A stretch of 64,000 nucleotides of DNA from Gammaproteobacteria bacterium (GCA_020846135.1 JADLEK010000006.1:1-64000), one strand, 5' to 3'; positions 1 to 9,330 are shown, counted from the stretch's first letter. The notes: generated by a model not told the origin, from the letters alone. Translations and numbers: made by a program.

Positions 1-1162
1 CCATGGACGACGCGGTTTCTTCCAGCGCGGAAGCCTGCTCTTCAGTGCGTTGTGACAGATCGGCGCTGCCCTGGGCAATCTGCCCGGCGGCGGCGCTGAC
101 CTGATCGGTGGCTTGCGTGACTTTGCCCACCATATCCTTGAGCTGTACCGCCATCTCATCCAGGGCATGGGACAGATCGCCGATTTCATCGCCGCGCTGC
201 AGATACTGCGGGTCAATGCGCTGAGTGAGATCGCCGCCGGCGATGGTTTTGGCGAAGTCAACGCCGTAGATCAGCGGGCGGGAGATCATGTTCGCGAGGA
301 TGACGCCGATCAACAAGCCCAGCACCACTGCGACCACCAGCCCGATGCCGATCATCGAATTGCTCTGGGTTTCGGTGCCGATCATGCTTTTGGCGGTGTC
401 TGCTGCTGCGGTTTGCGCCAATTCAGTGACCTTGTCACCAGCCTCACCTATTTTAGGAATTATTTCGTCGGTTAGCCTAGTGTCATTCTCAATCCAAAGC
501 GCTGCCGCTTTGAAGTAATCATCGGTTGCTTTCCGGGCCTGATTGAGCTTGTCGTCTTTTCCAGACGCGTCGAGTTCATTGTAAAAGCGGTTCAGGTCAG
601 TACGCAGAGTAAGCATTAACTTGTATTTCTCATGGGTCTTGTTAATGCGCTCTTCCTTCTCTGCCCGCATGATCTTCAGCACAGTAATGTTGACGCCTAG
701 CGCCGCTTCGTTTTTGGTGCTCTGGTAGTATTCTTCCGCTAGCTTCTCGACTAGAACTCCTTCGGTAATCATCGTTTTTACTGCAGCAGCGTTGGCTTTC
801 CGTTCCGCAATCTCGCTTTCAAAGGCTTTGCGGTAGGCTTGCGCTGCAACACGCAACTCTTTTGATTGCTGCAACAGCGTCACGTCCGTTGATATTTTAT
901 CAATGGTATCCAGTGCGCTGAATATTTCATCAATATCTTTAAGCACTCGGGCGGAGTATTCATCAGTTCCGTAAATCCGATAGTTTCGGACATTGGATCG
1001 GGCATTCAGTGAACCCCGCTCAACTTTAGTTGCCTCCAAAAGGCCATCAAACTTGGCGCGAATGGTATTAAGATTAAAAATGGCAGCAACCCCAAGAGCC
1101 AACAAAATAATCAGTATCAGGGAAACGCCGGTCAGGATCTTGAGACGAATATTCATTCGCAT
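1..1162 (-). CDS. Methyl-accepting chemotaxis protein, C-terminus outside window
   Basis: A transmembrane chemoreceptor that would pass a ligand signal to CheA/CheW. Reading leftward, an N-terminal membrane helix (about residues 8-28) is followed by a roughly 240-residue helical periplasmic region, long enough for an HBM-type sensor rather than a short four-helix bundle. A second membrane helix lies at about 270-292, then a HAMP domain, and then the start of the methyl-accepting coiled coil with alanine/glutamate/glutamine-rich heptads ending at the window edge (LSQRTEEQASALEETASSM). The ATG at 1162 is chosen because a GAGG ribosome-binding site lies 8 bases upstream. The signalling tip is not in the window. 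The ligand cannot be told from sequence. Confidence 0.9.
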   Translation of the reverse strand, partial: MRMNIRLKILTGVSLILIILLALGVAAIFNLNTIRAKFDGLLEATKVERGSLNARSNVRNYRIYGTDEYSARVLKDIDEIFSALDTIDKISTDVTLLQQSKELRVAAQAYRKAFESEIAERKANAAAVKTMITEGVLVEKLAEEYYQSTKNEAALGVNITVLKIMRAEKEERINKTHEKYKLMLTLRTDLNRFYNELDASGKDDKLNQARKATDDYFKAAALWIENDTRLTDEIIPKIGEAGDKVTELAQTAAADTAKSMIGTETQSNSMIGIGLVVAVVLGLLIGVILANMISRPLIYGVDFAKTIAGGDLTQRIDPQYLQRGDEIGDLSHALDEMAVQLKDMVGKVTQATDQVSAAAGQIAQGSADLSQRTEEQASALEETASSM

Positions 1163-1705
1163 CGGTTACACCTCTAAGTCATTAGGTCAATAGACGACAG
1201 CAGGTAATTCTGAGAAAACCACTCCATAGTGTTAGCCCAACACACAGACATGAGGAATTAGGATGAAGTAGTTTTTTATTAATAGCTGAACAATGTCAGA
1301 ATCAAGTAAATATAAAATTGAAGGTTCATCGCGGGTTGTTGTGGAATTTGCCCTGTAGCGCGGGATTTGCCGCGTCATGGTGGCTGAAAATTCGCCCTGA
1401 AATCTTCCCAAACAACAGGTTAACTGGATCGCCATCGCTTTGGATGGACTGGCTCCACAACAACCCACAATGAACCTTTATTTTCTTCTTCTTTAATTAA
1501 CGGAACCCACGGTTGAGTGATTGTTTAAAAAATAGTATTCATGTTTTCACCTTACCTGCTTATCCGGGGTTCTTCAGCGCTTCGGACGCACCATTGACCC
1601 GAATCATAGGTTTCCCAGCCACACGGTGATAGCTTGGAGAAACAACTTTCCCGATGTAGGCAACGACGCATGATTCAAATTTAAAAACAATATGTTACAG
1701 TGTTG
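1163..1705. other. Intergenic region, no gene called
   Basis: This 540-base gap lies upstream of the chemoreceptor gene and downstream of dtd. Its only clear structure is the inverted-repeat element at 1321-1478. An open frame on the minus strand (1232-1468) runs mostly through that element, has no recognisable domain and is not called. The rest is AT-richer than the surrounding genes and presumably carries the chemoreceptor promoter, but no convincing -35/-10 pair was picked out. Confidence 0.5.
1321..1478. mobile_element. MITE-like non-autonomous element with 25-bp terminal inverted repeats
   Basis: The segment 1321-1345 and the reverse complement of 1454-1478 agree at 23 of 25 bases (both begin AAGGTTCAT and end GGGTTGTTGTGGA). 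They bound a core of about 108 bases with no coding sense, making a 158-base element. Short size, near-perfect terminal repeats and intergenic position fit a miniature inverted-repeat element derived from an insertion sequence. No convincing target-site duplication was found, so the exact ends are uncertain, and the parent transposon family is not identified. Confidence 0.6.
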
Positions 1706-2170
1706 TCAATTTCCATACCGAACAGTGTTGGGTGCGGCCTGCAACCAGAACGTCACCGGCCCGTCATTGACCAGGCTGACCTGCATGTGCGCTCCGAACT
1801 GGCCGGTTGCTACTGGCGCGTACTGCTGGCGCGCTTGATCCAGCAGGTAACCGAACAGTCGCCGCCCCTGATCTGGCGGCGCTGCCGGGGTGAAACTGGG
1901 CCGCATGCCTTTGCCGGTATCCGCCGCCAGGGTGAATTGTGGAACCAGTAGCAACCCGCCATTGATATCGCGCACGCTTAAATTCATCTTGCCCTCGACG
2001 TCGGCGAAGACTCGATAGCCGAGCAACCGCTCCAGCAATCGTTCAGCCTGGCGCTCGCCATCGCCGCGTTCGACGCCGATCAGAACCAGCAAGCCCACGC
2101 CGATTTCCCCGACCACCACGCCATCCACCACTACCCGGGCTTCGCTGACCCGTTGCAGCAATCCGATCAT
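1706..2170 (-). CDS. dtd: D-aminoacyl-tRNA deacylase
   Basis: Dtd hydrolyses D-amino acids (and glycine mischarged on tRNA-Ala) from tRNA in the cytoplasm, a proofreading step in translation. The 154-residue product has the usual family length and carries the two active-site motifs in near-canonical form: PQFTL (normally SQFTL) around residue 77, and NDGPVTF (family NxGPVT) near the C-terminus. The ATG overlaps the stop of the upstream proline iminopeptidase gene by four bases, so translation is probably coupled and the two share a transcript with the HAD gene further upstream. The serine-to-proline change in the first motif is the only oddity seen. Confidence 0.95.
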   Translation of the reverse strand: MIGLLQRVSEARVVVDGVVVGEIGVGLLVLIGVERGDGERQAERLLERLLGYRVFADVEGKMNLSVRDINGGLLLVPQFTLAADTGKGMRPSFTPAAPPDQGRRLFGYLLDQARQQYAPVATGQFGAHMQVSLVNDGPVTFWLQAAPNTVRYGN

Positions 2171-3117
2171 GCCAGCCGGTCGGCGAAATACTGGGTGGCG
2201 GTAATCAGCGCATCAACGATGCCGGGTTCGCTGGCCGCATGACCCGCCGGCCTCACGATCCGCAATTCCGCTTCCGGCCAGACCTGATGCAGCGCCCAAG
2301 CGTTATCCAGCGGACACACGACATCATAACGGCCATGCACGATCACCCCGGGAATACCGCGCAACCGGTAAGCGTCACGCAACAGTTGATCAGGTTCCAG
2401 AAAGCAATGATTCATGAAGTAGTGGCACTCGATGCGAGCCAGACTGAGCGCTCGACGGGCTTCGCCAAACTGATCGACCGTCGCAGGGCTGCTCTCCAAC
2501 GTCAGCGTGGAGCCTTCCCACACCGCCCAGGCTTTCGCGGCCCGCAGTCGCTCCAGTTCATTGGCGCTGGTCAGCCGCCGGTAATAGGCCGGAACCAACT
2601 CATGGCGCTCCGCGGCTGGAATCGGAGCGATGAAGTACTCCCACAAGTCCGGGAACAGTCGGTTGGCGCCCGCTTGGTAGAACCAGTGAAGATCCTGATC
2701 GCGGCACAGGAAAACGCCGCGCAGAATCAGGGCCAGCACCCGCTCCGGGTGAGTTTCGGCGTAGGCCAGCGCCAGCGTCGATCCCCAAGAGCCGCCAAAG
2801 ACCACCCACTGGTTGATCTTCAGGTGTTCGCGCAACCGTTCAATGTCGGCCACCAGCCGCCAAGTGTCGTTGTCATGCAACTCGGCATGGGGCGTGGATT
2901 GGCCGCAGCCGCGCTGATCAAACAGCACGATGCGATAACGCAATGGATCGAAGAATCGCCGGTGCATTGGTTCGCAACCAGCGCCCGGGCCACCATGCAG
3001 AAACAGGACCGGCAGACCATCAGGAATGCCGCATTCCTCAACCTGCAGGGTGTGCAGGTCATCGACCGCCAAGCGCTGGATCGCGTAGGGTTTGATATCG
3101 GGAAACAGGACACGCAT
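2167..3117 (-). CDS. pip: Proline iminopeptidase
   Basis: An alpha/beta-hydrolase (peptidase family S33) that removes N-terminal proline from small peptides. The 316-residue product shows the oxyanion-hole motif HGGPGAG at about 43-49, the nucleophile elbow GGSWGS at about 110-115, and the Asp and His of the triad in GRYDVVCP and [10 protein letters not shown] near the end. These match the proteobacterial Pip family at its normal length. The ATG at 3117 follows GGAG by about 10 bases. Longer in-frame starts would run into the upstream gene and add residues with no family match. It forms a tight minus-strand group with dtd and the HAD phosphatase. Confidence 0.93.
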   Translation of the reverse strand: MRVLFPDIKPYAIQRLAVDDLHTLQVEECGIPDGLPVLFLHGGPGAGCEPMHRRFFDPLRYRIVLFDQRGCGQSTPHAELHDNDTWRLVADIERLREHLKINQWVVFGGSWGSTLALAYAETHPERVLALILRGVFLCRDQDLHWFYQAGANRLFPDLWEYFIAPIPAAERHELVPAYYRRLTSANELERLRAAKAWAVWEGSTLTLESSPATVDQFGEARRALSLARIECHYFMNHCFLEPDQLLRDAYRLRGIPGVIVHGRYDVVCPLDNAWALHQVWPEAELRIVRPAGHAASEPGIVDALITATQYFADRLA

Positions 3118-3154
3118 AAAATAAGCACTCCGAGGTGGGCGCAGATAGGGCGAT

Positions 3155-3907
3155 TCAGAGAATGTAGTCGACCACTGCATCGAGATCGTCAAATACCCGG
3201 CCACCGTTCAGTTCAACCTGAGCCTCATCGCCAGGGCGGTATTTGCCGGTGCGCACCAGGACACCCTGCAGTCCGGCCGCCAGTGCGCCGCGCACATCCA
3301 TTTCTGCATCGTCGCCGACCATAACCACATCCTGTGGCGGCAAATCGAGACTGTTGACCGCCGCCAGGAAAAATTCAATCGATGGCTTGCCCAGCACGAT
3401 CGCTTCCATTTCCGCAGCATATTCCAGCGCCGCCATAAACGGCCCGGCATCCAGATTCAGGCCGCTCTGGTCACGGAAGTAGCGGTTGGATCCCATCGCC
3501 AGCAAGGGCAGACCCTCCAGCAACAACCGAAAACACTGATTGAGCGTTTCGTAAGTGAAGCCGGGGCCAGCATCGCCCAGCAGCACTGCCCCTGGCGGCG
3601 ACCCGAGCAGATCGGCGAACTCGCTCTGAATATCCGGATGAACCAGCAGGTGCGGCGTCAAGTTGCGGGAAATCAGGTAATGGCGGGCAGCGACAACCGG
3701 CGTGAACAGATGCTGGATCGGCGCCTCCAGACCCATACGCGCCAGCCGGTTGGCGACGGCGTTGCGGGTGAGTCGGGTGCTGTTGGTCACAAAGCGCATC
3801 GGGATACCCGCCGCGCGCAGGCTGAGCAACGCCTCGCGGGTCCCTGGCAAGGGATAGCCGCTGACGTATAACACACCTTCCAGATCAAGGAGAACGCCGT
3901 GGATCAT
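3155..3907 (-). CDS. HAD-IIA family hydrolase, LHPP-like
   Basis: A phosphatase of HAD subfamily IIA, the group with NagD-like and phospholysine/phosphohistidine phosphatases; the substrate cannot be assigned. In the 250-residue product, motif I reads DLEGVLY (about 7-13) where typical HADs have DxDGV, motif II is in RFVTNST, motif III is GKPS, and motif IV is MVGDDAEMDVRGA. The acid/base Asp of motif I is therefore a Glu; LHPP-type members also vary at this position, so this does not by itself mean inactivity. The ATG at 3907 is preferred; a GTG three codons upstream (3916) is equally possible because neither has a strong ribosome-binding site. Confidence 0.85.
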   Translation of the reverse strand: MIHGVLLDLEGVLYVSGYPLPGTREALLSLRAAGIPMRFVTNSTRLTRNAVANRLARMGLEAPIQHLFTPVVAARHYLISRNLTPHLLVHPDIQSEFADLLGSPPGAVLLGDAGPGFTYETLNQCFRLLLEGLPLLAMGSNRYFRDQSGLNLDAGPFMAALEYAAEMEAIVLGKPSIEFFLAAVNSLDLPPQDVVMVGDDAEMDVRGALAAGLQGVLVRTGKYRPGDEAQVELNGGRVFDDLDAVVDYIL

Positions 3908-4039
3908 GTTGCTCACTGAGGTCGGTTTCGGGACCGGGCTACGCCGTGAATCGGCAGCAGCGGTGATTGCCTGCGGGTGATGACTGTTTCAGTGAGTATA
4001 GAAGGCCGTTGGGCAAAGAAGGGGGAGTCTTTGCCCGAG

Positions 4040-5137
4040 TCAGGCCGCGATCCGATCCCGCCCTTCTCGTTTGGCGCGGTACATGAGCTGATCGGCGCGC
4101 CGCAACCAGCCCGGCACATCATCCTGAGTACTCAGTTCAGCGATGCCAATCGACGCGGTAATACTCAAGGTCTGGTCTTCACAGGGGACGCGCAGCCCCC
4201 GGATCGCCTGCTGTAAGCGCTCGGCTAGGGTTTTGGCCGACTCCATGGTGGTTTCCTGGAGAATGATGGCGAATTCCTCCCCGCCATAGCGGGCCACAAA
4301 ATCGCTGCGGCGCGGAAAGGTCTGCACACAACAGTCCGCGAATTTTTTCAGCATGCTATCGCCGACCGGATGGCCAAAGCGATCATTGATACTTTTAAAG
4401 AGATCCAGATCAGCCATCAACAGGCAGGCCGGCTGGGCAGATAGTCGGTGTAGCTCGAAGGTGTTAAGCAGTTGCTGGTCAAAGGCTTTGCGATTGAACA
4501 ACTGGGTCAGGGGATCCAGTTCCATCTCCTGGCGGGCGGCGCTGAGTTCCTCGCGCATGATCCTAATCCGGCCCGTCAGGTTTTCGAGCAAGCTGCGGTG
4601 GGTTTGCTGCCGCACCTCAACGATGTGTCCAACCGCGCCGATGACCTGCATTGCTTCACGCTTGATAGCATCCAGGGAAGCGTTGCTCTCGATGACGTTT
4701 TTGAGGTAACTGAGGCGGTCAGCGATTTGCTCCTGATCGTCATCATCCTCGGCAATAGCTTTGCCCAGAGTATCAATGAAATTGCCCAGAACCTGGCGAA
4801 TATTCTTGAAATTGCTGGTGACGTAGGCGTTTTCACTGCGGCGGATCTGGGTGACGAAATCGCGCAATCCCTGCCAATTGCGGTCGGCCTGCCCGCTGCG
4901 GTCGGCGTTGTTGCCCTCGGCGCCCGGGTAGGGGGCGGCGATCAGAATATGCCGCGCCCACTGTTCGTACTGTTCACTGATGGCTTTGGCCCCGATCTGG
5001 TCCAGATCAAAAGCGTATTTGCCCAGGATGCGGAGGATCGCGCCGGTCGCATCCAGCGCCGGATCGCTGGCGACCGGAGGTATCGGATCGATCGGCTGAA
5101 CGCCGGACTTCTTGTCGCCTTTTTTAGTCCAGAGCAT
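4040..5137 (-). CDS. Diguanylate cyclase with an unassigned helical N-terminal region
   Basis: Makes cyclic-di-GMP from two GTP, so it probably feeds biofilm or polysaccharide control. The C-terminal GGDEF domain (about residues 205-363) has an intact catalytic GGEEF at 285-289, the metal/substrate segment MADLDLFKSINDRFGH, and an allosteric inhibitory RxxD motif (RRSD) exactly five residues before GGEEF, so product inhibition is likely. The N-terminal 200 residues are soluble and helix-rich with an acidic EDDDDQEQ stretch; I do not recognise the domain, and no membrane segment is visible. The ATG at 5137 has AGGAG nine bases upstream. Confidence 0.92.
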   Translation of the reverse strand: MLWTKKGDKKSGVQPIDPIPPVASDPALDATGAILRILGKYAFDLDQIGAKAISEQYEQWARHILIAAPYPGAEGNNADRSGQADRNWQGLRDFVTQIRRSENAYVTSNFKNIRQVLGNFIDTLGKAIAEDDDDQEQIADRLSYLKNVIESNASLDAIKREAMQVIGAVGHIVEVRQQTHRSLLENLTGRIRIMREELSAARQEMELDPLTQLFNRKAFDQQLLNTFELHRLSAQPACLLMADLDLFKSINDRFGHPVGDSMLKKFADCCVQTFPRRSDFVARYGGEEFAIILQETTMESAKTLAERLQQAIRGLRVPCEDQTLSITASIGIAELSTQDDVPGWLRRADQLMYRAKREGRDRIAA

Positions 5138-5286
5138 AGGGTAGCTCTCCTTGAGGTCCAGCGCATGAAAAAACGACCTTGGATTCTGTCACTTCCGCCG
5201 GTCGCGTTGTCGCCTTGGCGAGTGAGGCGAAGCATCGTTACTATATCGAATCCATGATGATTAACGTACTGATAGCGGAGCAACCC

Positions 5287-5898
5287 ATGTCCGGAATTCT
5301 GCGGGTTGAGCGGTGGTCCGGAGCGGCGATCAAGGCCGTTCTGCCCAAACTGGCGAAATTGCGGATTGCGGTGTTCCGTGAGTTTCCCTACTTGTACGAA
5401 GGCGATACCGCCTATGAGGAACAGTATCTCAAGACTTATATGAACATTGCTGACAGCGTAATGGCGCTGGTCAAGGATGGAGAGCGGGTCGTGGGCGCAT
5501 CCAGCGGTCTGCCGCTGAGCGCTGAACCGCCAAATGTGATCGAACCGTTTACCACCCACGGCTACGATCCGCACCGGATTTTCTATTACGGCGAGTCGGT
5601 GTTGCTGCCCGAGTATCGGGGACGAGGATTGGGCAAGCGCTTTTTTATAGAACGCGAGGCGCACGTTCGCGGGTTGAGCCGGTTTGAAATCGCCTGTTTC
5701 TGCGCGGTAGAGCGGCCCCCGGATCATCCACTCCGTCCGGGGAACTACCGGCCGCCGAATGGTCTCTGGAACCAGCATGGCTTTGTCCGGCATCCAGAAT
5801 TAAACACTACATTCTCATGGCGAGATGTGGGCGAATCGACTGAATCCGCGAAGCCCATGGTGTTCTGGCTGAAGACGCTTACTTCCAAAGCCATGTAG
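5287..5898 (+). CDS. GNAT-family N-acetyltransferase
   Basis: A 203-residue acetyltransferase-like protein. The acetyl-CoA pyrophosphate-binding loop is visible as LLPEYRGRGLGKRFF at about residues 111-125, preceded by the strand carrying YYGESV. The C-terminal part contains a proline/asparagine-rich loop (RPPDHPLRPGNYRPPNGLW) typical of some uncharacterised GNATs. The substrate is unknown. The ATG at 5287 follows GGAG by six bases; in-frame upstream starts at 5179 and 5254 lack such a site. It is transcribed alone, divergent from the diguanylate cyclase and convergent with the ccdA remnant. Confidence 0.85.
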   Translation: MSGILRVERWSGAAIKAVLPKLAKLRIAVFREFPYLYEGDTAYEEQYLKTYMNIADSVMALVKDGERVVGASSGLPLSAEPPNVIEPFTTHGYDPHRIFYYGESVLLPEYRGRGLGKRFFIEREAHVRGLSRFEIACFCAVERPPDHPLRPGNYRPPNGLWNQHGFVRHPELNTTFSWRDVGESTESAKPMVFWLKTLTSKAM

Positions 5899-5918
5899 TA
5901 CCTGCATGATAAAGTAGA

Positions 5919-6015
5919 TTAAGTCCCAATAATCAGAAAATCCAGCGCGGCAACAATCCGGTCGCGATGCGGGGACCAGTCAGCGACCGGTTCGCCTAAA
6001 TCCCGTTCAGAAACT
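5919..6015 (-). pseudogene. ccdB: Remnant of ccdB toxin gene, C-terminal 30 codons only
   Basis: Immediately after, and slightly overlapping, the ccdA stop, a second minus-strand frame reads VSERDLGEPVADW followed by HRDRIVAALDFLIIGT and a TAA at 5919-5921. CcdB toxins typically end in a segment of the form LG..V..L..HRD.IVAALDFL..G, so this is recognisable as the tail of the gyrase-poisoning toxin. Roughly the first 70 codons, which build the dimer core, are missing, with ccdA joined directly to the tail. No start codon serves this frame. The match is from memory of the family, not from an alignment. Confidence 0.72.
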
Positions 6016-6231
6016 CCGCAGCCCTTCACTGAATACGCCGTGTTCAACCATACCGTCGTTATAAGCGTTAATTGCATCTTGGTTATCCGCCAGCCAGCGA
6101 TCTCGCCGCTGCTGTGTCACCCGCTCGATCGGCGCCTGTTCTAGAACCGCTGACAAATTGAGATCAAACTCCCGCACCTGCTTTAACAGATCGACGCTGA
6201 TGCTGAGATTGGTTAGCTTTTTGATGGGCAT
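6007..6231 (-). CDS. ccdA: CcdA-family antitoxin, orphan
   Basis: CcdA neutralises the gyrase poison CcdB and represses its own operon. The 74-residue product begins with a short ribbon-helix-helix segment (KKLTNLSISVDLL, about 4-16) and continues with the CcdA-type C-terminal region: LSAVLEQA followed by RRDRWLADNQDAINAYN and a terminal VFSEGLRSF. The ATG at 6231 is used. A TTG at 6252 would overlap the gshA stop but lacks a ribosome-binding site. The toxin partner downstream is reduced to its last 30 codons, so this antitoxin has no local target. It may persist by inertia or act on toxins elsewhere; that is inference. Confidence 0.85.
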   Translation of the reverse strand: MPIKKLTNLSISVDLLKQVREFDLNLSAVLEQAPIERVTQQRRDRWLADNQDAINAYNDGMVEHGVFSEGLRSF

Positions 6232-6248
6232 GATAAATACTCTGGCGC

Positions 6249-7826
6249 TCAAACTTGGGCGAAGTAGCCGCGCAGAAACTCATCGAATGACGCCGCATCC
6301 CCTGACTCGATCTCCTGCTGCGCCCGCAAAGACCATTCCGCCGCTTCGGTGAAAAAGCGCTCCTGATGTTCAGCCAGGGGTCGCCCCTCAAAATGGCGGC
6401 GGTGTTGCTCGGATAAGCGCCGGGCGTAGCGGAAAAAATTCTCGCCGCTGGCCTGCATTTCCGCCAGGATCCGGGCGGATGGAGCGCACTCGGGATTCGC
6501 CAGGATTTCACGCTGTTCCGCCAGCGCCGCTGCATACGGTCGCCCGCTTTCACCGATGTCCAGTAACTCGCAGATGGGCGCCAACTGGTCCAGAATTTCC
6601 CCGGCCCAGACTCGTAACGGCACGGGCGGATCACGGCGGCGGTTTAAAACCAGCGCCGGATCGCGGCCCGTCAACGCGACCGCCATCTGATTGTCATCAA
6701 TCATTCCCCGTTCCTCGGCATCCAGCGGCGGGGACTTGCTCAGCAGGCAGAACAGCAGGAAAACTTCCAGAAAGCGCAGTTGCGGCGCGTTGACGCCCAG
6801 TGGCTCCAGCGGATTGATGTCCACCGAGCGCAATTCAACGTACTGCACGCCGCGTCGCTGCAAGGCCAGCGTCGGTTTTTCATTGCCGAGCGGCGGCTGT
6901 TTGGGTCGCATGGAGGCGTAATACTCGTTCTCGATTTGCAAAACATTAGCATTCAGTTGCCGGTATTCGCCATTCACCTGGACGCCGATCTGTTCATAAG
7001 GCGGCCACGGGGTTAGCGTCGCCTGGGTCAGGCTGGCGATGTATTCGGGCAGCGAGTTGTAGCAGACGTTGACGCCGCTCTTTTTCTCGGTGCGGTTGGT
7101 GTAGCCGACATTGCTCATCCGTAGCGAGGTCGCGTAAGGTCCGTAGCAGGTGTGGTCGTCAAATTCCGGCAGCGTGGTGGCCTTGCCGTCGAGAAAGGAT
7201 TTACACACCGCCGGCGAAGCGCCAAACAGATACAGCATCAGCCAGCCGAATCGTTGCAGATTGCGAATCAGCCCAAAATAGGATTCAGAGCGGAAATCCT
7301 GGAGTGAACCGCTGTCGTTTTCGAGTTCCTGAAACGTCGTCCAGAACTGATCCGGCAATGAGAAATTGAAATGAATCCCGGCGATGACCTGCATGATCCG
7401 CCCATAGCGCCAGGCCAAACCGCGCCGGTAAACATGTTTCATCCTGCCCAGATTGGACCGGCCATATTCGGCAATCGGAATGCTGGCTTCGCCGGCCAGA
7501 ATGCAGGGCATACTGGCCGACCACAGCAGTTCATCGCCAATCCGGGGGTAGACAAAGCGATGCGCGTCGTCCAGAAAGCGCAGGGCGGCGTCGGGCGAGG
7601 GCAGCGGCGGAGTGATCAATTCCAGCAGCGCCTCGGAATAATCGGTGGTGATATAGGGATGAGTCAGCGCTGAACCGAGCGTGGACGGATGCGGAATTTG
7701 CGAAATGTGGCCGTCCGGCGCAACCCGCAGCGCCTCCCGTTCCAGACCGAGCAGCCGGTCTTTGAACAGCGAGCGCGGCTGGGCATCCAACAGCCGGGTC
7801 AAACGCGAGTCGAGGATTCGGTACAC
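6249..7826 (-). CDS. gshA: Glutamate-cysteine ligase
   Basis: First enzyme of glutathione synthesis: ATP-dependent joining of L-glutamate and L-cysteine. The 525-residue product matches the gammaproteobacterial class (E. coli 518 residues) throughout: GLEREALRV near the start, TTDYSEALLELITPP, HFNFSLPD, a MSNVGYTN segment, and YVELRSVDINPLEPLG. The GTG at 7826 is preferred because it aligns with the family start and has a GAGAA stretch upstream; a TTG at 7862 would add 12 residues without support. It is divergent from the M17 aminopeptidase, leaving about 120 bases for both promoters, and is followed by the ccdA remnant. Confidence 0.95.
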   Translation of the reverse strand: MYRILDSRLTRLLDAQPRSLFKDRLLGLEREALRVAPDGHISQIPHPSTLGSALTHPYITTDYSEALLELITPPLPSPDAALRFLDDAHRFVYPRIGDELLWSASMPCILAGEASIPIAEYGRSNLGRMKHVYRRGLAWRYGRIMQVIAGIHFNFSLPDQFWTTFQELENDSGSLQDFRSESYFGLIRNLQRFGWLMLYLFGASPAVCKSFLDGKATTLPEFDDHTCYGPYATSLRMSNVGYTNRTEKKSGVNVCYNSLPEYIASLTQATLTPWPPYEQIGVQVNGEYRQLNANVLQIENEYYASMRPKQPPLGNEKPTLALQRRGVQYVELRSVDINPLEPLGVNAPQLRFLEVFLLFCLLSKSPPLDAEERGMIDDNQMAVALTGRDPALVLNRRRDPPVPLRVWAGEILDQLAPICELLDIGESGRPYAAALAEQREILANPECAPSARILAEMQASGENFFRYARRLSEQHRRHFEGRPLAEHQERFFTEAAEWSLRAQQEIESGDAASFDEFLRGYFAQV

Positions 7827-7947
7827 GGTGCGGTTCTCACAGGTTGGAAATGAAACGCCCAAATTTTGCGCTTTTGACCGCTGAAAAGCATGGAATAGCG
7901 GTCATAAAACCCCTTTTTACCTTTCACTACTGCTTAAAGAGGTCCCG

Positions 7948-9330
7948 ATGAATCCTGGTTTACTCGCCAACCGCGCGCCCGATTGCATTCCTGTCATCCC
8001 CGTTATCAAAGGTGAATTCGGCGCGTGGCTGGAGCGGCAGGACGAGCCGCTGCGCCGTTGGTTAACCGCTACCGGCTTCAAAGGCCACGCCGGCAAGTTC
8101 AGCCTGGTTCCTGGCGCGGACGGGCGATTGCGGACGGTGATCGCCGTGATCGAAAATGCCGATGATTCCTGGGCGCTGGGCGATCTGCCCAGTGGTTTGC
8201 CGGAAGGCGACTATGCGCTTGAGACCCACTTTAGCCCCGGACAACTGGAGCGCTTGGTGCTGGGCTGGGCGCTGGGCGCGTACCAGTTCACCCGCTACCG
8301 GACGCCCAAACGGGCCATGGCGCGGCTGGCGCTCGATCCACGCTGCAACGGCGACCGCATTGGCCACCAAGCCGACGCGGTCGCGCTGGTCCGCGATCTG
8401 ATCAATACCCCGGCTGAAGACCTGATGCCAGAGCAGTTGGCGGAAGCAGCGCAGGCGCTGGGTCAGGAATTTGGGGCGACGTTCGAACAAACTGTCGGGA
8501 CTGATCTGCTGGCGTGCAACTTTCCGGTCATTCACGCGGTGGGCAGGGCCAGCGTTCACCCGCCGCGGTTGCTCGATTTGCGCTGGGGCAATCCGGAGCA
8601 CCCGAAAATAACGCTGCTTGGCAAGGGCGTCTGCTTCGACAGCGGTGGGCTGGACTTGAAACCCTCCAGCGGGATGCGGCTGATGAAAAAGGATATGGGC
8701 GGCGCCGCTACCGCGTTAGGACTGGCGCGGCTGATTATGAGCGCCGGGTTGCAGGTGCGGCTGCGGGTGCTGATCCCCGCCGTGGATAATGCGCTGGCGG
8801 GCAACGCCTTCCGTCCGGGCGATGTGATTCGCTCGCGGCAAGGCTTGACCATTGAAATTCACAACACCGACGCCGAGGGTCGGCTGGTGCTGTGCGATGC
8901 GCTGGCGGAAGCAGGAACCGAACGGCCAGAGGTCCTGCTGGATTTTGCGACCTTGACCGGCGCAGCGCGCACCGCCCTCGGGACGGAACTGCCGGCGCTG
9001 TTCTGCAATGACGAACCACTGGCGGCAGGGTTGCTGGCGGCGGCGGAGCGGGAGCAGGACCCGGTCTGGCGTCTGCCGTTGCATCAACCCTATCGGAAAA
9101 TGCTGGACAGCAAGATCGCTGACCTGACCAACGCCGCTGAATCCGCCTACGCCGGGGCGATTACCGCTGCGCTATTTCTCAAGGAGTTTGTGCCGGAGGG
9201 GATTGCCTGGGCGCATTTCGATCTGATGGCCTGGAATCTCAAGGCCAGGTCCGGTCGTCCCGAAGGCGGCGAGGCCATGGCGATGCGGGCGGTGTTTGGC
9301 TGGCTGGAACAGCGCTACGGCCAAAGCTGA
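7948..9330 (+). CDS. M17 (leucyl) aminopeptidase family protein
   Basis: A cytosolic metallo-aminopeptidase of family M17. The 460-residue product has all metal-binding and catalytic signatures: GKGVCFDSGGLDLKP (Lys and first Asp), KKDMGGAA, and [17 protein letters not shown] (Asp and Glu plus the catalytic Arg). Its N-terminal domain differs from that of the true PepA encoded at 18574-20100 and is shorter; it resembles the second M17 type common in proteobacteria. The start has GAGG six bases upstream. It stands alone, divergent from gshA and convergent with gcvR. The preferred peptide substrate is not predictable; a role in cleaving Cys-Gly after glutathione breakdown is conceivable given gshA next door, but speculative. 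Confidence 0.9.
   Translation: MNPGLLANRAPDCIPVIPVIKGEFGAWLERQDEPLRRWLTATGFKGHAGKFSLVPGADGRLRTVIAVIENADDSWALGDLPSGLPEGDYALETHFSPGQLERLVLGWALGAYQFTRYRTPKRAMARLALDPRCNGDRIGHQADAVALVRDLINTPAEDLMPEQLAEAAQALGQEFGATFEQTVGTDLLACNFPVIHAVGRASVHPPRLLDLRWGNPEHPKITLLGKGVCFDSGGLDLKPSSGMRLMKKDMGGAATALGLARLIMSAGLQVRLRVLIPAVDNALAGNAFRPGDVIRSRQGLTIEIHNTDAEGRLVLCDALAEAGTERPEVLLDFATLTGAARTALGTELPALFCNDEPLAAGLLAAAEREQDPVWRLPLHQPYRKMLDSKIADLTNAAESAYAGAITAALFLKEFVPEGIAWAHFDLMAWNLKARSGRPEGGEAMAMRAVFGWLEQRYGQS

Noticed and set aside
1232..1468. A 78-codon minus-strand frame.
   Set aside because: It runs mostly through the inverted-repeat element, has no domain or ribosome-binding site, and its composition is not that of a gene.
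2239..3324. A long plus-strand frame of 361 codons opposite the iminopeptidase gene.
   Set aside because: It is the antisense shadow of pip and of the HAD gene; the minus strand carries clear family motifs throughout.
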